In this document: positions 36,692 to 46,056 of the stretch, one piece after another
Position numbering within the stretch: the stretch's first letter is position 1
Layout of the letters: each line of letters begins with the position of its first letter
DNA from: Photobacterium pectinilyticum
GTDB lineage: Bacteria > Pseudomonadota > Gammaproteobacteria > Enterobacterales > Vibrionaceae
Assembly: GCF_024357955.1 (NCBI RefSeq)
Contig: NZ_JANEYT010000006.1
Span: 1-64,000, forward strand
Reading direction: 5' to 3'
DNA: 64,000 bases
The notes under the pieces: model-generated
The model's input: only the letters and a program-made list of their open reading frames with translations
Database searches by the model: none
What the model was told of the DNA's origin: nothing
Made by a program: the position numbers and the translations under genes

Positions 36692-36891
36692 ATTATGATG
36701 TCGTACGTTCCGTGTCGCCTGTGCTTGAGGAAAGGCAATAGCAGCAGCCCAATTAATTGGCAGGCATTGTAGGGAGACAAATAGAGCGTGGCTTGATAAG
36801 CAGGCTCAAGGCAATAACCATTTCCTAGTTCCAGCCGAAGAAAGAGAGAAACATGAAGGTAGTCGCAAAAATCACGAGGAGATAGAGGAGG

Positions 36892-36915
36892 ACAGCCCAG
36901 ATAAATCTGGGCTGT
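36892..36915. repeat. Perfect 11-bp hairpin downstream of the ycbL-like gene
   Basis: ACAGCCCAGAT, AA, ATCTGGGCTGT. It lies just after the minus-strand ycbL stop but without a T-run, so termination would be inefficient. Confidence 0.55.
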
Positions 36916-36927
36916 GGAATGAATGCT

Positions 36928-37581
36928 TTAGTACAGCGGCATTTCGTCGGCAACGAATGGGTTTGATGCACGCTCACGGCCAAAGGTCGAGATCGGACCG
37001 TGACCTGGAACAAAGGTTACCTCATTACCCAATGGCCACAGCTTACCCTTAATTGAGTCAATCAGAGTTTGGTAATCACCTTTCGGGAAGTCAGTACGGC
37101 CAATACCCCCATTGAACAGCACATCACCGACAAACGCCACGTTTGCATCATTGCTGAAAAGCACCACGTGACCAGGTGTGTGGCCTGGCGTATGCAGCAC
37201 AGAGAGCGTCTGGTTACCCACTGTTACGGTGTCGCCTTCTTCCAGCCACTGATCAGGTTCAAACGCTTCGGTTAGCGGAAAGCCAAACATTTCACTTTGA
37301 CGAGGTAAGCCCTGTAGCCAAAATGCGTCTTCCTTATGCGGACCAATCACCGGAATATCCAGCTCTTTCGCCAGTGGGGCTGTGCCACCAACGTGGTCAA
37401 GGTGACCATGAGTCAAGATCAGTTTGGTAACGGTCAGCCCTAATTGCTGTGCTTTTTCCTTAAGAAGGTGGATATCACCCCCCGGATCAACCATTGCTGC
37501 TTCTTTGGTTTCATCACACCAGATGATGGAGCAGTTTTGCTGAAATGGGGTGACCGGCACAATTTCAAATTGAAGACTCAT
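36928..37581 (-). CDS. ycbL: YcbL-like metallo-beta-lactamase-fold hydrolase (type II glyoxalase family)
   Basis: 217 residues. The metal-binding motif THGHLDHVGG (H58, H60, D62, H63) is followed by HTPGHTPGHVVLF, FVGDVLFNGGIGRTDF and FVPGHGPIS, all standard for the glyoxalase II/YcbL branch, which hydrolyses S-lactoylglutathione or similar thioesters. Position downstream of aspC and next to ycbK/ldtD matches the enteric neighbourhood. Confidence 0.9.
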   Translation of the reverse strand: MSLQFEIVPVTPFQQNCSIIWCDETKEAAMVDPGGDIHLLKEKAQQLGLTVTKLILTHGHLDHVGGTAPLAKELDIPVIGPHKEDAFWLQGLPRQSEMFGFPLTEAFEPDQWLEEGDTVTVGNQTLSVLHTPGHTPGHVVLFSNDANVAFVGDVLFNGGIGRTDFPKGDYQTLIDSIKGKLWPLGNEVTFVPGHGPISTFGRERASNPFVADEMPLY

Positions 37582-37684
37582 TGATTTTCCCTAGCGGTTT
37601 CAGTTCTTGCCGCAGGATAGCATATACATAAGTGACTTCAAATTGCGGTATTCAGTAGAGCAAAAATGGGAGTACAGAGACAGC

Positions 37685-37725
37685 AAAGCCGACAACTACC
37701 AAGAGAGGGAGGCAGTGTCGGCTTT
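37685..37725 (-). terminator. Terminator of the ycbK/ldtD unit
   Basis: AAAGCCGACA and TGTCGGCTTT enclose a 21-base loop; it lies 43 bases after the ycbK stop. The T-run is short. Confidence 0.55.
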
Positions 37726-37767
37726 GTAATTATTCGGTTTGCTTCCAAGCGTATGCTGACAGGCTAA

Positions 37768-38322
37768 TTACCCATTCCAGCGACGCACAGGACCCGTATC
37801 AATATGGACGAATCCGCTACGAGGATAATATCCTACACCACCGAGGCGCATTTCAAGTGCGGCATTACGGATCCGTGACAGAGAGACACCTTCCAGATTG
37901 AAGTCGATGGCCTGACCTTTCATATGATAGCTCTTTGTCGCAACACCGCCATTTTTCCGCAGCGCTTTATTGGTCGCTGGCGAACGGTAGCCTGAAATGA
38001 TCCGTACCTGCCCTTTGTGGCCTAGACCAGCTTGGATTTCGGTGATCGCATCAAATAAACGGCGATCCATATGCGCAACTTCATTACGCCTGAAATCTCG
38101 ACAAATATGGTTAATTTTCTGTAATTCTTCTTTGACATACAGCTTACCATTGAAGTACTCCGTTTCGAGATCTTCACTGGTATGGATATTGTGCAACGAT
38201 ATCTGGCGAGCACTCCCTGCTTTATACGGACTTGCTATCGCCCAACTTGGCAATAAACATGCCCCAAGCGCTACTCCACCAGCAGCCAGTAACTGACGGC
38301 GCTTGTAATCAATTTCAGACAT
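37768..38322 (-). CDS. ycbK: YcbK-like (DUF882) M15-type peptidase, Tat-exported
   Basis: 184 residues. The N-terminus YKRRQLLAAGGVALGACLLPSWAIA is a twin-arginine-type signal. The mature domain has the zinc-site signatures SYHMKGQAIDF (about 131-141) and GFVHIDTG (about 169-176) of M15/DUF882 peptidases; the E. coli homologue YcbK (MepK) is a murein endopeptidase. It sits just downstream of the L,D-transpeptidase gene, so both probably remodel peptidoglycan. Confidence 0.88.
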   Translation of the reverse strand: MSEIDYKRRQLLAAGGVALGACLLPSWAIASPYKAGSARQISLHNIHTSEDLETEYFNGKLYVKEELQKINHICRDFRRNEVAHMDRRLFDAITEIQAGLGHKGQVRIISGYRSPATNKALRKNGGVATKSYHMKGQAIDFNLEGVSLSRIRNAALEMRLGGVGYYPRSGFVHIDTGPVRRWNG

Positions 38323-38496
38323 AACTCAACAACAACTAACTTCTTGCCTTTTTCAGGCTTTGTCACGCAACCCCAACCGGGCTCCCTTAATGGAGAAGCA
38401 AGATAACGTTCAGATATTGTTCAGTCAAACCTTGGAATGACAAAAAAACGGCGACTTCTCACCCAAAGGCCGCCTAATTATTGACACGAAAGCATT

Positions 38497-40209
38497 TTAT
38501 TCAGTGTAAATAGATGTAAATAATTCTTGGTTTTGCGACATGGCGATAAACTTGTCATAGTCGTAAACATCGTTGCGATAATTTACCAAGCCATCATTAT
38601 CAACCCACGCAGTCTGATAGATCACCTGTATTTTCACCTTATTGGACAAGCCAACTGTCTTGGTTTTCGTACGTGCCTTGAGCTGATTCACTCGCTGCTC
38701 CGTCACGCCAGAATGATTGAGTAAAATCATTGCCAAGTTGCCAGCCTGCTCTACCCTGACACAGCCGGAACTGAATGCCCTGGACTCTTTGGCGAACAAG
38801 CTTTTGGCTGGGGTATCATGCAGGTAGATTGCTTGGTCGTTTGGCATGTTGAATTTAAACCGACCCAGTGCATTTCTATTACCCGGCTTTTGCCGTAACC
38901 GGTATGGGAAGGATTTAGCATTAACGATACGCCAGTCAATGGTATGGATAGGAATTTGCTCTGAGCTCTGCCAGCTTCTTATCACGGCAAAGCCATTACG
39001 GTGCAGGTACCCTCTGTCTCTTCGTGCCTTGGGCAGGATATCCTTGCGCATGATCGACATCGGCACATTCCAGTATGGATTGAACACCACAGACGAAACA
39101 TTGGTAGTCATCAACGGAGTCCGGCGACTAGGTCTACCTACTATGACTTTACTGTCGAGCACATGCCTATCATTCAGCCACAGGCTTAACTCGTAATTAG
39201 GAATATTGACCACCAGCAGTGACGAAGCGTCCGAAGGCCATAACCGGGTACGCTGGGCATTAAGGGCTAGAACACGAATACGGGACTTGGGTGATATCGC
39301 CAACCATTGACGTGTTTGCGGGCCAATTGCCCCATCGACTTTCAGCCCGTGGCGGCGCTGGAAACTCTTCACTGCATTGGCTAGGTCTACGTTATAGGTT
39401 CGCACCCCTGCTGCACGGATCTGGTCAGCTTCGAAGTCACGCAAATCGCCCAACTTCTCCAATACTGTGATAAGCGATTCCGGGTTTTTCAACCGAGTGC
39501 CAAGCCGGATGATCCCCGGTTGATAGAACCCAGGCCAGTTATCATTGGCTGATGGCTCGAGAGCATCAATAGCCAATAATAAACGGGTGTAGTTTTCATC
39601 GTCTGGCTTGAGAGTATTGATATAAAAGCGCAATCGCTCGGTATCAATTGCGTTGTACAACCGGGATAAGGTCGCTTCAGATGGCATTGGTAACTGGGGA
39701 TCGACCCCTGCACCAAATAACCACCCTTTACCATAAGATGGGATCCCCTCGACATAACTCATGTAGGCAAACAGAGTATCGGTAGCCAGCAAGTCATACT
39801 GGCGCCAGTCGTTTGCTTGTTTGTAATGCTGGAGAAGTGAGTAGCGGCGGTTGAAATCACTACTGATATTCGACAGCACCACCATGCGTAGCTGCTGCTC
39901 GAAATCACTGGCAGTAAAGGTATCCTGCCACAGCGGAACAAAGCCAATACTCTGGTACAGATCTGCCAGTTCATCAATATAGCGAATGGCCGCTATATCG
40001 TTAGCAACTTCATGTACCCATTGACGGGCTTTCTTCTGCTGCAGGATATCATCTGAAAACTGTTGCTCCAGCTGATCTCTTGCAGATAATGGCTGTACCG
40101 GCCAGGCCTCTTCCTCAGCATGGTTCACCTGAGAGAAGACACACATTAGGACAAGCCCCACACGACTGAGCGTTAACATTACCAACTGACTCCTCATTGC
40201 CGTTATCAT
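38497..40209 (-). CDS. ldtD: L,D-transpeptidase (YcbB/LdtD type)
   Basis: 570 residues, a little shorter than E. coli LdtD. It forms 3-3 crosslinks in peptidoglycan in the periplasm. An N-terminal signal segment ends near VNHAEEEAW; a peptidoglycan-binding repeat is visible at AVKSFQRRHGLKVDGAIGPQTRQW, and the YkuD catalytic site is at IYLHDTPAKSLF... ending SSGCVRVE with the nucleophile cysteine. The start could be the first or fifth codon. In enterics mukB lies next upstream; here about 18 kb of other genes intervene. Confidence 0.9.
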   Translation of the reverse strand: MITAMRSQLVMLTLSRVGLVLMCVFSQVNHAEEEAWPVQPLSARDQLEQQFSDDILQQKKARQWVHEVANDIAAIRYIDELADLYQSIGFVPLWQDTFTASDFEQQLRMVVLSNISSDFNRRYSLLQHYKQANDWRQYDLLATDTLFAYMSYVEGIPSYGKGWLFGAGVDPQLPMPSEATLSRLYNAIDTERLRFYINTLKPDDENYTRLLLAIDALEPSANDNWPGFYQPGIIRLGTRLKNPESLITVLEKLGDLRDFEADQIRAAGVRTYNVDLANAVKSFQRRHGLKVDGAIGPQTRQWLAISPKSRIRVLALNAQRTRLWPSDASSLLVVNIPNYELSLWLNDRHVLDSKVIVGRPSRRTPLMTTNVSSVVFNPYWNVPMSIMRKDILPKARRDRGYLHRNGFAVIRSWQSSEQIPIHTIDWRIVNAKSFPYRLRQKPGNRNALGRFKFNMPNDQAIYLHDTPAKSLFAKESRAFSSGCVRVEQAGNLAMILLNHSGVTEQRVNQLKARTKTKTVGLSNKVKIQVIYQTAWVDNDGLVNYRNDVYDYDKFIAMSQNQELFTSIYTE

Positions 40210-40372
40210 AATTATGGCAAGTTTGATCTATAACGGACTAAATTTAGCCGTCATTACCAGTTGGTAATGTTTCAAATCCTGACAACTGTCAGGATATTTG
40301 ACATATTTTGCTATTAATAGGGCAACAATCTACCAATTGTACTTATGCAGTTAAATTACCGCCCCTTTCATT

Positions 40373-41530
40373 TCAGATAATATTCCAGTGGTTATCCCAT
40401 ATCACCGGACTTTGCACCATGGTTACCGCCTTAGGAGGATTAATCGATAAAACTTTTCCTGCGCCCGAGCCAACTAACCATTTCCCGCCCTTGACGCCGA
40501 CTCCAGAGGCATCAACCAAAGGGCGCAGCTCAATCAGCTCACGGCTGGCTTCATGCCAAATCCCATAACAATTACCGCGGGGAGACGTTACCAATAGGTA
40601 ACCATCCAGACTCGCAATACTGGCAATATAGTGGTTGAAACGCAGCCACTGCTCTTCCTCGGCCAACAGAGGTTTAAGCGTTTCCCCCTCCCCTTTTCGA
40701 TGGAGCGCCACGAGCGGAGCAGCCTCTTCAGGAAGACCTCGATATTGTTGCCCGCAGGCAATCCCGCCGGTATCGGTCACACTCAAATGACGAATACTTA
40801 ACTGCTTATCGGCCAATACAGCCTTATCGACGATTTCCCCGGTTGTTCTATCAAGGTAGACAAGCGCGGGTTGCATGGTATCTAGATTCAGTGGTGTCCG
40901 GCCACGAGTATGAACACCACCGACGCCAATGGCCAATGTGTGGGTATCAGCCAGTACCACTTCGTGCGGCCCGATCCCGAACCCACTGAACTCTTCTACC
41001 TTTTCAAGTCGCCCCGACGCTAAACTACCCACCTCATAGACACCAATGATACCTTGACTGGTTTGACGCCCCCCTTCAGTGGCGTAGAGGTACTGACCAT
41101 CAGGGGAAAACACGCCATGGCCATAAAAATGACGATTGGCAGGGGCAACGTAAAGCGGCCAAGCCCGACCTTGACGATAATCGAAGATCTGTAAATAGCT
41201 GCCCGGCCGACGACTAAATGCCGCCGCCAAGGGCCCGTTAGATTGCAATGCCACCCCATGGCCGCGATCAGGCAACGGTACTTGATAGAGCGGCGCACCA
41301 TCATCACTCGCAACCACCACACTGTAGCGACCATCTGTTTGGCGGCTACAGCCGACAATTGCGGCTTTCCCATCATTGACGGAGCTTACTGCAATACCAT
41401 TAGAGATCGTACGACTACACCCGCCCAAAGCACCTCCAGCCACGATGGCAGACAAAGGCCGAAGGGCGACACTGCCCAATGCACCAAGTAATAGCCGGCG
41501 CCGCGTTTTATCAGTCACCATCGGTTGCAT
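40373..41530 (-). CDS. DUF1513 beta-propeller-like lipoprotein of iron-uptake operon
   Basis: 385 residues. RRRLLLGALGSVALRPLS resembles a Tat signal and is followed by a lipobox-like LGGC (C38). The body is beta-rich with repeated strands (GHGVFSPDGQYLYATEGG; GIGPHEVVLADTHTLAIGVGGVHTRGR; LYLAT-like blocks), as in DUF1513 proteins. This family is found with imelysin and di-heme oxidase genes in iron-regulated operons of Gammaproteobacteria. The start overlaps the imelysin stop by 20 bases, with GTGGGG 4 bases upstream. Last gene of the operon. Confidence 0.85.
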   Translation of the reverse strand: MQPMVTDKTRRRLLLGALGSVALRPLSAIVAGGALGGCSRTISNGIAVSSVNDGKAAIVGCSRQTDGRYSVVVASDDGAPLYQVPLPDRGHGVALQSNGPLAAAFSRRPGSYLQIFDYRQGRAWPLYVAPANRHFYGHGVFSPDGQYLYATEGGRQTSQGIIGVYEVGSLASGRLEKVEEFSGFGIGPHEVVLADTHTLAIGVGGVHTRGRTPLNLDTMQPALVYLDRTTGEIVDKAVLADKQLSIRHLSVTDTGGIACGQQYRGLPEEAAPLVALHRKGEGETLKPLLAEEEQWLRFNHYIASIASLDGYLLVTSPRGNCYGIWHEASRELIELRPLVDASGVGVKGGKWLVGSGAGKVLSINPPKAVTMVQSPVIWDNHWNII

Positions 41531-42518
41531 TGAACCCCACCACGATACCCAACTCAGGAGCGACCTCGTCTTGCAGCGTTAGCTGGATATACTCCAGTCC
41601 ATTAAAAATGGCGATCAGCTGACGGTAACCCTCACGACTTTTAAGCATGCTAGTCATCGACGGCTCTTTCGGCCAAGTGGCCAGCAAATTGGTAAATTGG
41701 TCAACGAGACGATCAGCTGTTTCTGCATAGCCTTTGTGACGTAACAGCTGATCCAGACCGTACCCATCAGCAAGATATAGTTGCTGCATAGCGGTTACAT
41801 TGGTCTTTAGGTTCATCATCGACGTGCCAGAGCGCCATGACTCAGCCTGATAGGGCTTAGGAGTACCGGGCTTACCCATTGGCCGCTGCAGCTTCTTAAT
41901 GCTGTAATCAAGCTGATTGTTCAGCGCCCCAAGGTACTCCCCTAATGCCAGCTCAGGCGTCATGGTTTGCCATGGGTTTTCTTGCCATGCGCTAACCAAT
42001 GTATTCCCGCTCTGATTGACATGAGTAGTCACCGCCTCAGCTAACTGGCAGCCTTTCTCTGACTGTAATGCTTGCGGGTTGTCATACAAAAACCATTCGA
42101 CAGCCCCCAGCCCCTGAACAGCAACACTTTGGCTGGTAAGATCATCAACAGTCCACACGTTATCCTGTTTCAATAACTGGCTAAGCTTACGTCCGGTGGT
42201 ATTTTTCTTATCTGGCCAAAATTGAATTTGCCAACTGAGTGCCAGTGCCGCTTCACTGCCTTTCTCTCTACCTTGAAACGGCATCCAGCTCTGCATGGTG
42301 TGAGCCCAAGCCAGCTGTACTGTTTCCAACGATGCGGTACTGTCTTTCTGGCACAGTGCGGCCATCGAGGTGTTCAGCCTACTCGCCGCTGCTGAAAACT
42401 GATTGGCGGCGGCGAGGTGTTGCTGGTGAATGGTTTGACTTGTCTTGTTGGTATCGCTGTTACACCCAACCAACAGTGCTGTCGACAAGAACGCTAATGC
42501 AAAAGCACCATTATTCAT
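41511..42518 (-). CDS. Imelysin-family lipoprotein
   Basis: 335 residues. A lipobox (TALLVGC, C19) directs it to the outer membrane. The helical imelysin (peptidase M75) fold is indicated by WAHTMQSWMPFQG, GLGAVEWFLYDN and repeated amphipathic helices. The usual GxHxxE motif is degenerate here (GLGAVE), so the histidine ligand is missing; the other imelysin of the operon retains it. Imelysins are iron-linked proteins related to EfeO. Third gene of a four-gene operon. Confidence 0.85.
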   Translation of the reverse strand: MNNGAFALAFLSTALLVGCNSDTNKTSQTIHQQHLAAANQFSAAASRLNTSMAALCQKDSTASLETVQLAWAHTMQSWMPFQGREKGSEAALALSWQIQFWPDKKNTTGRKLSQLLKQDNVWTVDDLTSQSVAVQGLGAVEWFLYDNPQALQSEKGCQLAEAVTTHVNQSGNTLVSAWQENPWQTMTPELALGEYLGALNNQLDYSIKKLQRPMGKPGTPKPYQAESWRSGTSMMNLKTNVTAMQQLYLADGYGLDQLLRHKGYAETADRLVDQFTNLLATWPKEPSMTSMLKSREGYRQLIAIFNGLEYIQLTLQDEVAPELGIVVGFNATDGD

Positions 42519-42530
42519 ACTTCTATCTCC

Positions 42531-43970
42531 TTATAATGAATGGAGAAAGGCGACTAATGCCTCTCGGTCAGGCTTGGAGAGTGCGACAACCTGATCACGG
42601 CTTTGCTGGGCTTCACCACCGTGCCAAAGAATCGCTTCCATCACATTGCGGGCGCGGCCATCATGCAGCAAGTTGGTATGACCGTTAACTTCCTGGGTAT
42701 AACCTAACCCCCATAGCGGTGCCGTACGCCACTCTTGACCATTGGCAAGGTATTCGCCGCGGTTGTCTGCCAACCCCTCCCCCATATCATGGAGCAACAA
42801 ATCGGTATAAGGGTTGATTAACTGCTCCGACAATGCAGGGGAAACGGTCGTCTTCGCTGTTTTGATTTGAGTGACATGACAGCTTTGGCACCCTACCTCG
42901 GCAAACAGCGCTTCACCTTTGATCACCTGTGGGTCATTGACATTGCGACGAGCAGGAACGGCTAAATGACGAGAGTAGAACTCAACAAATGTCAGGACAT
43001 TGCGGCTCACTTCTGGCTTACCACCATTAGGCAGTTCATCACATACCGATTGCAGCAAGGAACAATTCTCGACCGGAAACAGTTCGCTTGTCAGGCCAAG
43101 ATCGCCATTGAACGCCGCCGCATTTTGCTGCATCAGGCTTGGCTGTCCGGCTTTCCAACCAAAGCGTCCCGCAGCAAATGCCTGCGCTTCAACATCCCAT
43201 ACTCGATTGAGTTTGCCCGAAATACCTTTTGCTTCAGCTCGTTGCTCTTTGGCAATCTGCTCTAAAGTCTGCTCGGGGATAAGCTCAAGCAAACCAAGAC
43301 CAATCATAGGAGGTGCCACCCGTGCTGACATCATCACCTGTGGGTGCATTGGGCCATACTGCAAATCGGTAATCGATAATTGCGGCTGACGCAAGGTAAT
43401 AACCTCGCCACCAGCCATTGTTACCGGTACAGCCTGATAGGCCAGTTGAATTTGCCCTTCAGGCTTGGCGCCGGATAGTGAAAAGTCCTGTAACTGACCA
43501 CCATAAATCGGATCGGGGATCACCCCATTTTTAATAATGGCCTGCTTTTGTTCGGCGGTTTGAGCTGGAATACTCAAACGAACCAGCATCGACACCGCGT
43601 TGGTATCGCCATCTTGAGGCGGATGACCTCGGCCATCTTTGATATGGCAATTCTGGCAACCATTAGTATTGAATAGTGGGCCTAAACCATCACGGGCATC
43701 GGTTGTTGCCGGCGCTTGTACCCAGGGGTTTCGAAAAAAACTGTTGCCGACACTGAAATCTAACCGCTTAGAAAGGGGCAAGTTGGCCGCTGGTAGGGAA
43801 AAAGCATTGCTACCGCTTTTTCTAACCGTCGTTTCACCGCCCGACTTCATCGCCAGAATATCTTCTGCTGACAGAGAGTTATCTTTCGTTTGGGCAAACA
43901 CAGAAAAAGAAAATACGGTTGAGAGCAGCACTCCCGCTGCAAATAAATTAAAAGACAACGTCATTTTCAT
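42531..43970 (-). CDS. Di-heme oxidoreductase-like protein (DUF1111)
   Basis: 479 residues with a Sec signal (about 1-26, cleavage near FAQ). Two c-type haem sites are visible: CQNCH (C105, C108, H109) and CQSCH (C361, C364, H365), as in the DUF1111/di-heme oxidoreductase family related to MauG and cytochrome c peroxidases. The GGEAQQSRDQVVALSKPDREALVAFLHSL ending is typical. It is thought to act in periplasmic iron oxidation or reduction alongside the flanking imelysins. Confidence 0.9.
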   Translation of the reverse strand: MKMTLSFNLFAAGVLLSTVFSFSVFAQTKDNSLSAEDILAMKSGGETTVRKSGSNAFSLPAANLPLSKRLDFSVGNSFFRNPWVQAPATTDARDGLGPLFNTNGCQNCHIKDGRGHPPQDGDTNAVSMLVRLSIPAQTAEQKQAIIKNGVIPDPIYGGQLQDFSLSGAKPEGQIQLAYQAVPVTMAGGEVITLRQPQLSITDLQYGPMHPQVMMSARVAPPMIGLGLLELIPEQTLEQIAKEQRAEAKGISGKLNRVWDVEAQAFAAGRFGWKAGQPSLMQQNAAAFNGDLGLTSELFPVENCSLLQSVCDELPNGGKPEVSRNVLTFVEFYSRHLAVPARRNVNDPQVIKGEALFAEVGCQSCHVTQIKTAKTTVSPALSEQLINPYTDLLLHDMGEGLADNRGEYLANGQEWRTAPLWGLGYTQEVNGHTNLLHDGRARNVMEAILWHGGEAQQSRDQVVALSKPDREALVAFLHSL

Positions 43971-43998
43971 CGCTCAAAGTATAATTATTATGATGACG

Positions 43999-44020
43999 AA
44001 AGGGCTCATCCGAGCCCTTT
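43999..44020. terminator. Hairpin between imelysin and di-heme oxidase genes
   Basis: AAAGGGCTC, ATCC, GAGCCCTTT. Few T residues follow on the minus strand, so it probably attenuates or marks an mRNA-processing point rather than ending transcription. Confidence 0.5.
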
Positions 44021-44045
44021 GTCTATCGTGATATGCGTTTTCACA

Positions 44046-45305
44046 TTAGAACTGGTGATCAGCCGTATCAGGGTTAAGGTTGCTTACCCCGATAATTGAC
44101 GCTGCTTGCTCGATGCTCTCAGTCTGCTTAACCAATGCCATGATAGATTCGTTCACCAACGCGTTACCCGCCTGGTTACCTGCAGCGATAAGTTGATCAA
44201 ACGCTTGGTTTTGTTTCTCTGCAGATTCAACCAAGGTGTAAACCTGACTACGGGCACGATCGAACTCAGCCTGAATAGCCTCTGCCGCGGCTTTGTCTTT
44301 ATTAGCGACGAGGTCATGGATGCTCGGACCTGATACCAGGGTACCGTTCACACGCTTGTAGGTGCCGGTATAAACGTTGTAAATACCCTGCTCGTTGTAA
44401 TAATGAGAGTTGTGGGTATTGTCCGAGAAGCAATCATGCTCATCTTCGGTGGAGTTTGCTTCCAGAGCCACTTTCATCCGCTCACCGGCCAATTCACCCA
44501 GCGAAAGCGAGCCCATACCAAATAGCATCTTGCGCAAGCCGTTATCCGCTGAATCAGCCAGCAACTCTGCACGGTAATTATCGTTAACTTCCGGAGACCA
44601 CTGCTGGGTCATCCAGCTCAAATCATTTTGCAGCAGAACCGATGCCGCTTTGAGGTATTCTCGGCGGCGCTCACAGTTACCATTGGTACATGCATCACCG
44701 TAGGCAAAGTCAGTGAACTGACGCTGACCGGCCCCTGGGTTGGTGCCATTCAGATCTTGGCCCCACAACAAAAACTCGATCGCATGATAGCCAGTAGCCA
44801 CGTTTGCTTCCGAGCCACCAATTTCGTTGAGGTCAGCCAATAACGCTGGCGTGATCTTAGCGGTATCAAGTTGTTGATTACCGACTTGAACAGACCTGCT
44901 GGCCACAATGTTAGCCTTGGCACCTTCGTTACCGAGTTCATACTGGTAATCATCAGCCACATAATCAATCAAGCCCTCATCAAGCGGCCACGCGTTAAGC
45001 TGGCCTTCCCAGTCATCAACGACAGAGTTACCAAAGCGAAACACCTCAGATTGCTGGTAAGGCACGCGAGATGCTTTCCAAGCCAATCGTGCTTTCTCGA
45101 GTGTTTGTTGTGAAGGGGAAGCAATAAACGTATCAATGGCTTTATCCAAGCCTTGTGCTGTCGTTAGCGAGTCACTGTATACACTGTGGGCAAGATCAGC
45201 ATAGTGGGATACAACGTCTTGTTTGGAAACCGTCGTGGCGCTAACCATCGCTGGCGTTACCAAAAATGTAGCCATAATTAAGTTACGAGGAAATTGAGTC
45301 TTCAT
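44046..45305 (-). CDS. Imelysin-family iron-regulated protein
   Basis: 419 residues from the ATG at 45305 (signal peptide MKTQFPRNLIMATFLVTPAMVSA; an ATG at 45317 is an alternative, and the frame stays open further). The conserved imelysin site GYHAIEFLLWGQDL (GxHxxE) is intact, with ARLAWKASRVPYQQSEVFRFG near the N-terminus. It is the first gene of the operon, 54 bases after a Fur-like box. The EfeO-like fold suggests periplasmic iron binding or delivery. Confidence 0.9.
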   Translation of the reverse strand: MKTQFPRNLIMATFLVTPAMVSATTVSKQDVVSHYADLAHSVYSDSLTTAQGLDKAIDTFIASPSQQTLEKARLAWKASRVPYQQSEVFRFGNSVVDDWEGQLNAWPLDEGLIDYVADDYQYELGNEGAKANIVASRSVQVGNQQLDTAKITPALLADLNEIGGSEANVATGYHAIEFLLWGQDLNGTNPGAGQRQFTDFAYGDACTNGNCERRREYLKAASVLLQNDLSWMTQQWSPEVNDNYRAELLADSADNGLRKMLFGMGSLSLGELAGERMKVALEANSTEDEHDCFSDNTHNSHYYNEQGIYNVYTGTYKRVNGTLVSGPSIHDLVANKDKAAAEAIQAEFDRARSQVYTLVESAEKQNQAFDQLIAAGNQAGNALVNESIMALVKQTESIEQAASIIGVSNLNPDTADHQF

Positions 45306-45358
45306 TATATTTTTCATCCATGTGAAAGCTGTTTTATAACCACAAACAACAATGTAAG

Positions 45359-45373
45359 TGATAACTATTATTA
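45359..45373. promoter_or_regulatory. Fur-box-like site upstream of the imelysin operon
   Basis: TGATAACTATTATTA matches the 7-1-7 Fur core TGATAATnATTATCA at 12 of 14 defined positions. It lies in the divergent region before the imelysin gene, as expected for iron repression. Confidence 0.65.
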
Positions 45374-45542
45374 TTACGGAAATAATAACCAAGTTTGTAA
45401 CTGAATGTAAATTGTTTTTATTAAGCGATACATTGCATCTATATCCAATCACAAATCAGATCGAGACAACATTATGAAAAGTAAGGCTTCCAACTTTCGC
45501 CCGTTTGATGTAATTTCGCCGAGCACTAATTAGGAGAGTAAA

Positions 45543-46028
45543 ATGGATAAGCACGAAGAGGTCTTGATTGCCCTACGACAAATCATCCGAGCGATCGATC
45601 TGCATTCCCGCAAATTGAACAAACTGGCTGGTTTAACAGGCCCACAGCTGGTGTTGATGCGTGCGATACGCGACTCCGGCGAAGTGACTATCCGTCAACT
45701 TTCCAATAACACCAATATGAGTCAAGCAACGGCAACCACTATTCTGGACCGATTGGAAAAGCGTAACTTGGTGGTCCGTGAGCGCAGCAAACTGGACAAG
45801 CGTAAAGTCCATGCCTACCTCACCGAGGAAGGAAAAGAATTGCTAGCAAAAGCACCGCAACCGCTGCAAGAAGATTTCGTTGCCCGTTTCCATCGCCTAG
45901 AAGAATGGGAACAATCATTACTGCTATCTTCTGTACAACGTATTTCATCAATGATGAATGCCGAACACCTTGATGTTGCAGCCATGCTAGAAGTTGGTAG
46001 CATTACTAAGCAAGAAACAGAACGATAA
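45543..46028 (+). CDS. MarR-family transcriptional regulator
   Basis: 161 residues. The winged-HTH core VTIRQLSNNTNMSQATATTILDRLEKRNLVVRERSKLDKRKVHAYLTEEG (about 54-103) is typical MarR, including the DxR wing motif variant LDKRKV. AGGAG precedes the ATG. It is divergent from the iron operon and followed by a LysR gene after 28 bases. The ligand is unknown. Confidence 0.9.
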   Translation: MDKHEEVLIALRQIIRAIDLHSRKLNKLAGLTGPQLVLMRAIRDSGEVTIRQLSNNTNMSQATATTILDRLEKRNLVVRERSKLDKRKVHAYLTEEGKELLAKAPQPLQEDFVARFHRLEEWEQSLLLSSVQRISSMMNAEHLDVAAMLEVGSITKQETER

Positions 46029-46056
46029 ACGCGACTGTGCGGCATAGGATTTTCAA

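Noticed and set aside
36825-37013. 62-codon minus-strand frame with a hydrophobic end after ycbL
   Set aside because: Most of it overlaps the end of ycbL in another frame, and no separate ribosome site supports an internal start.
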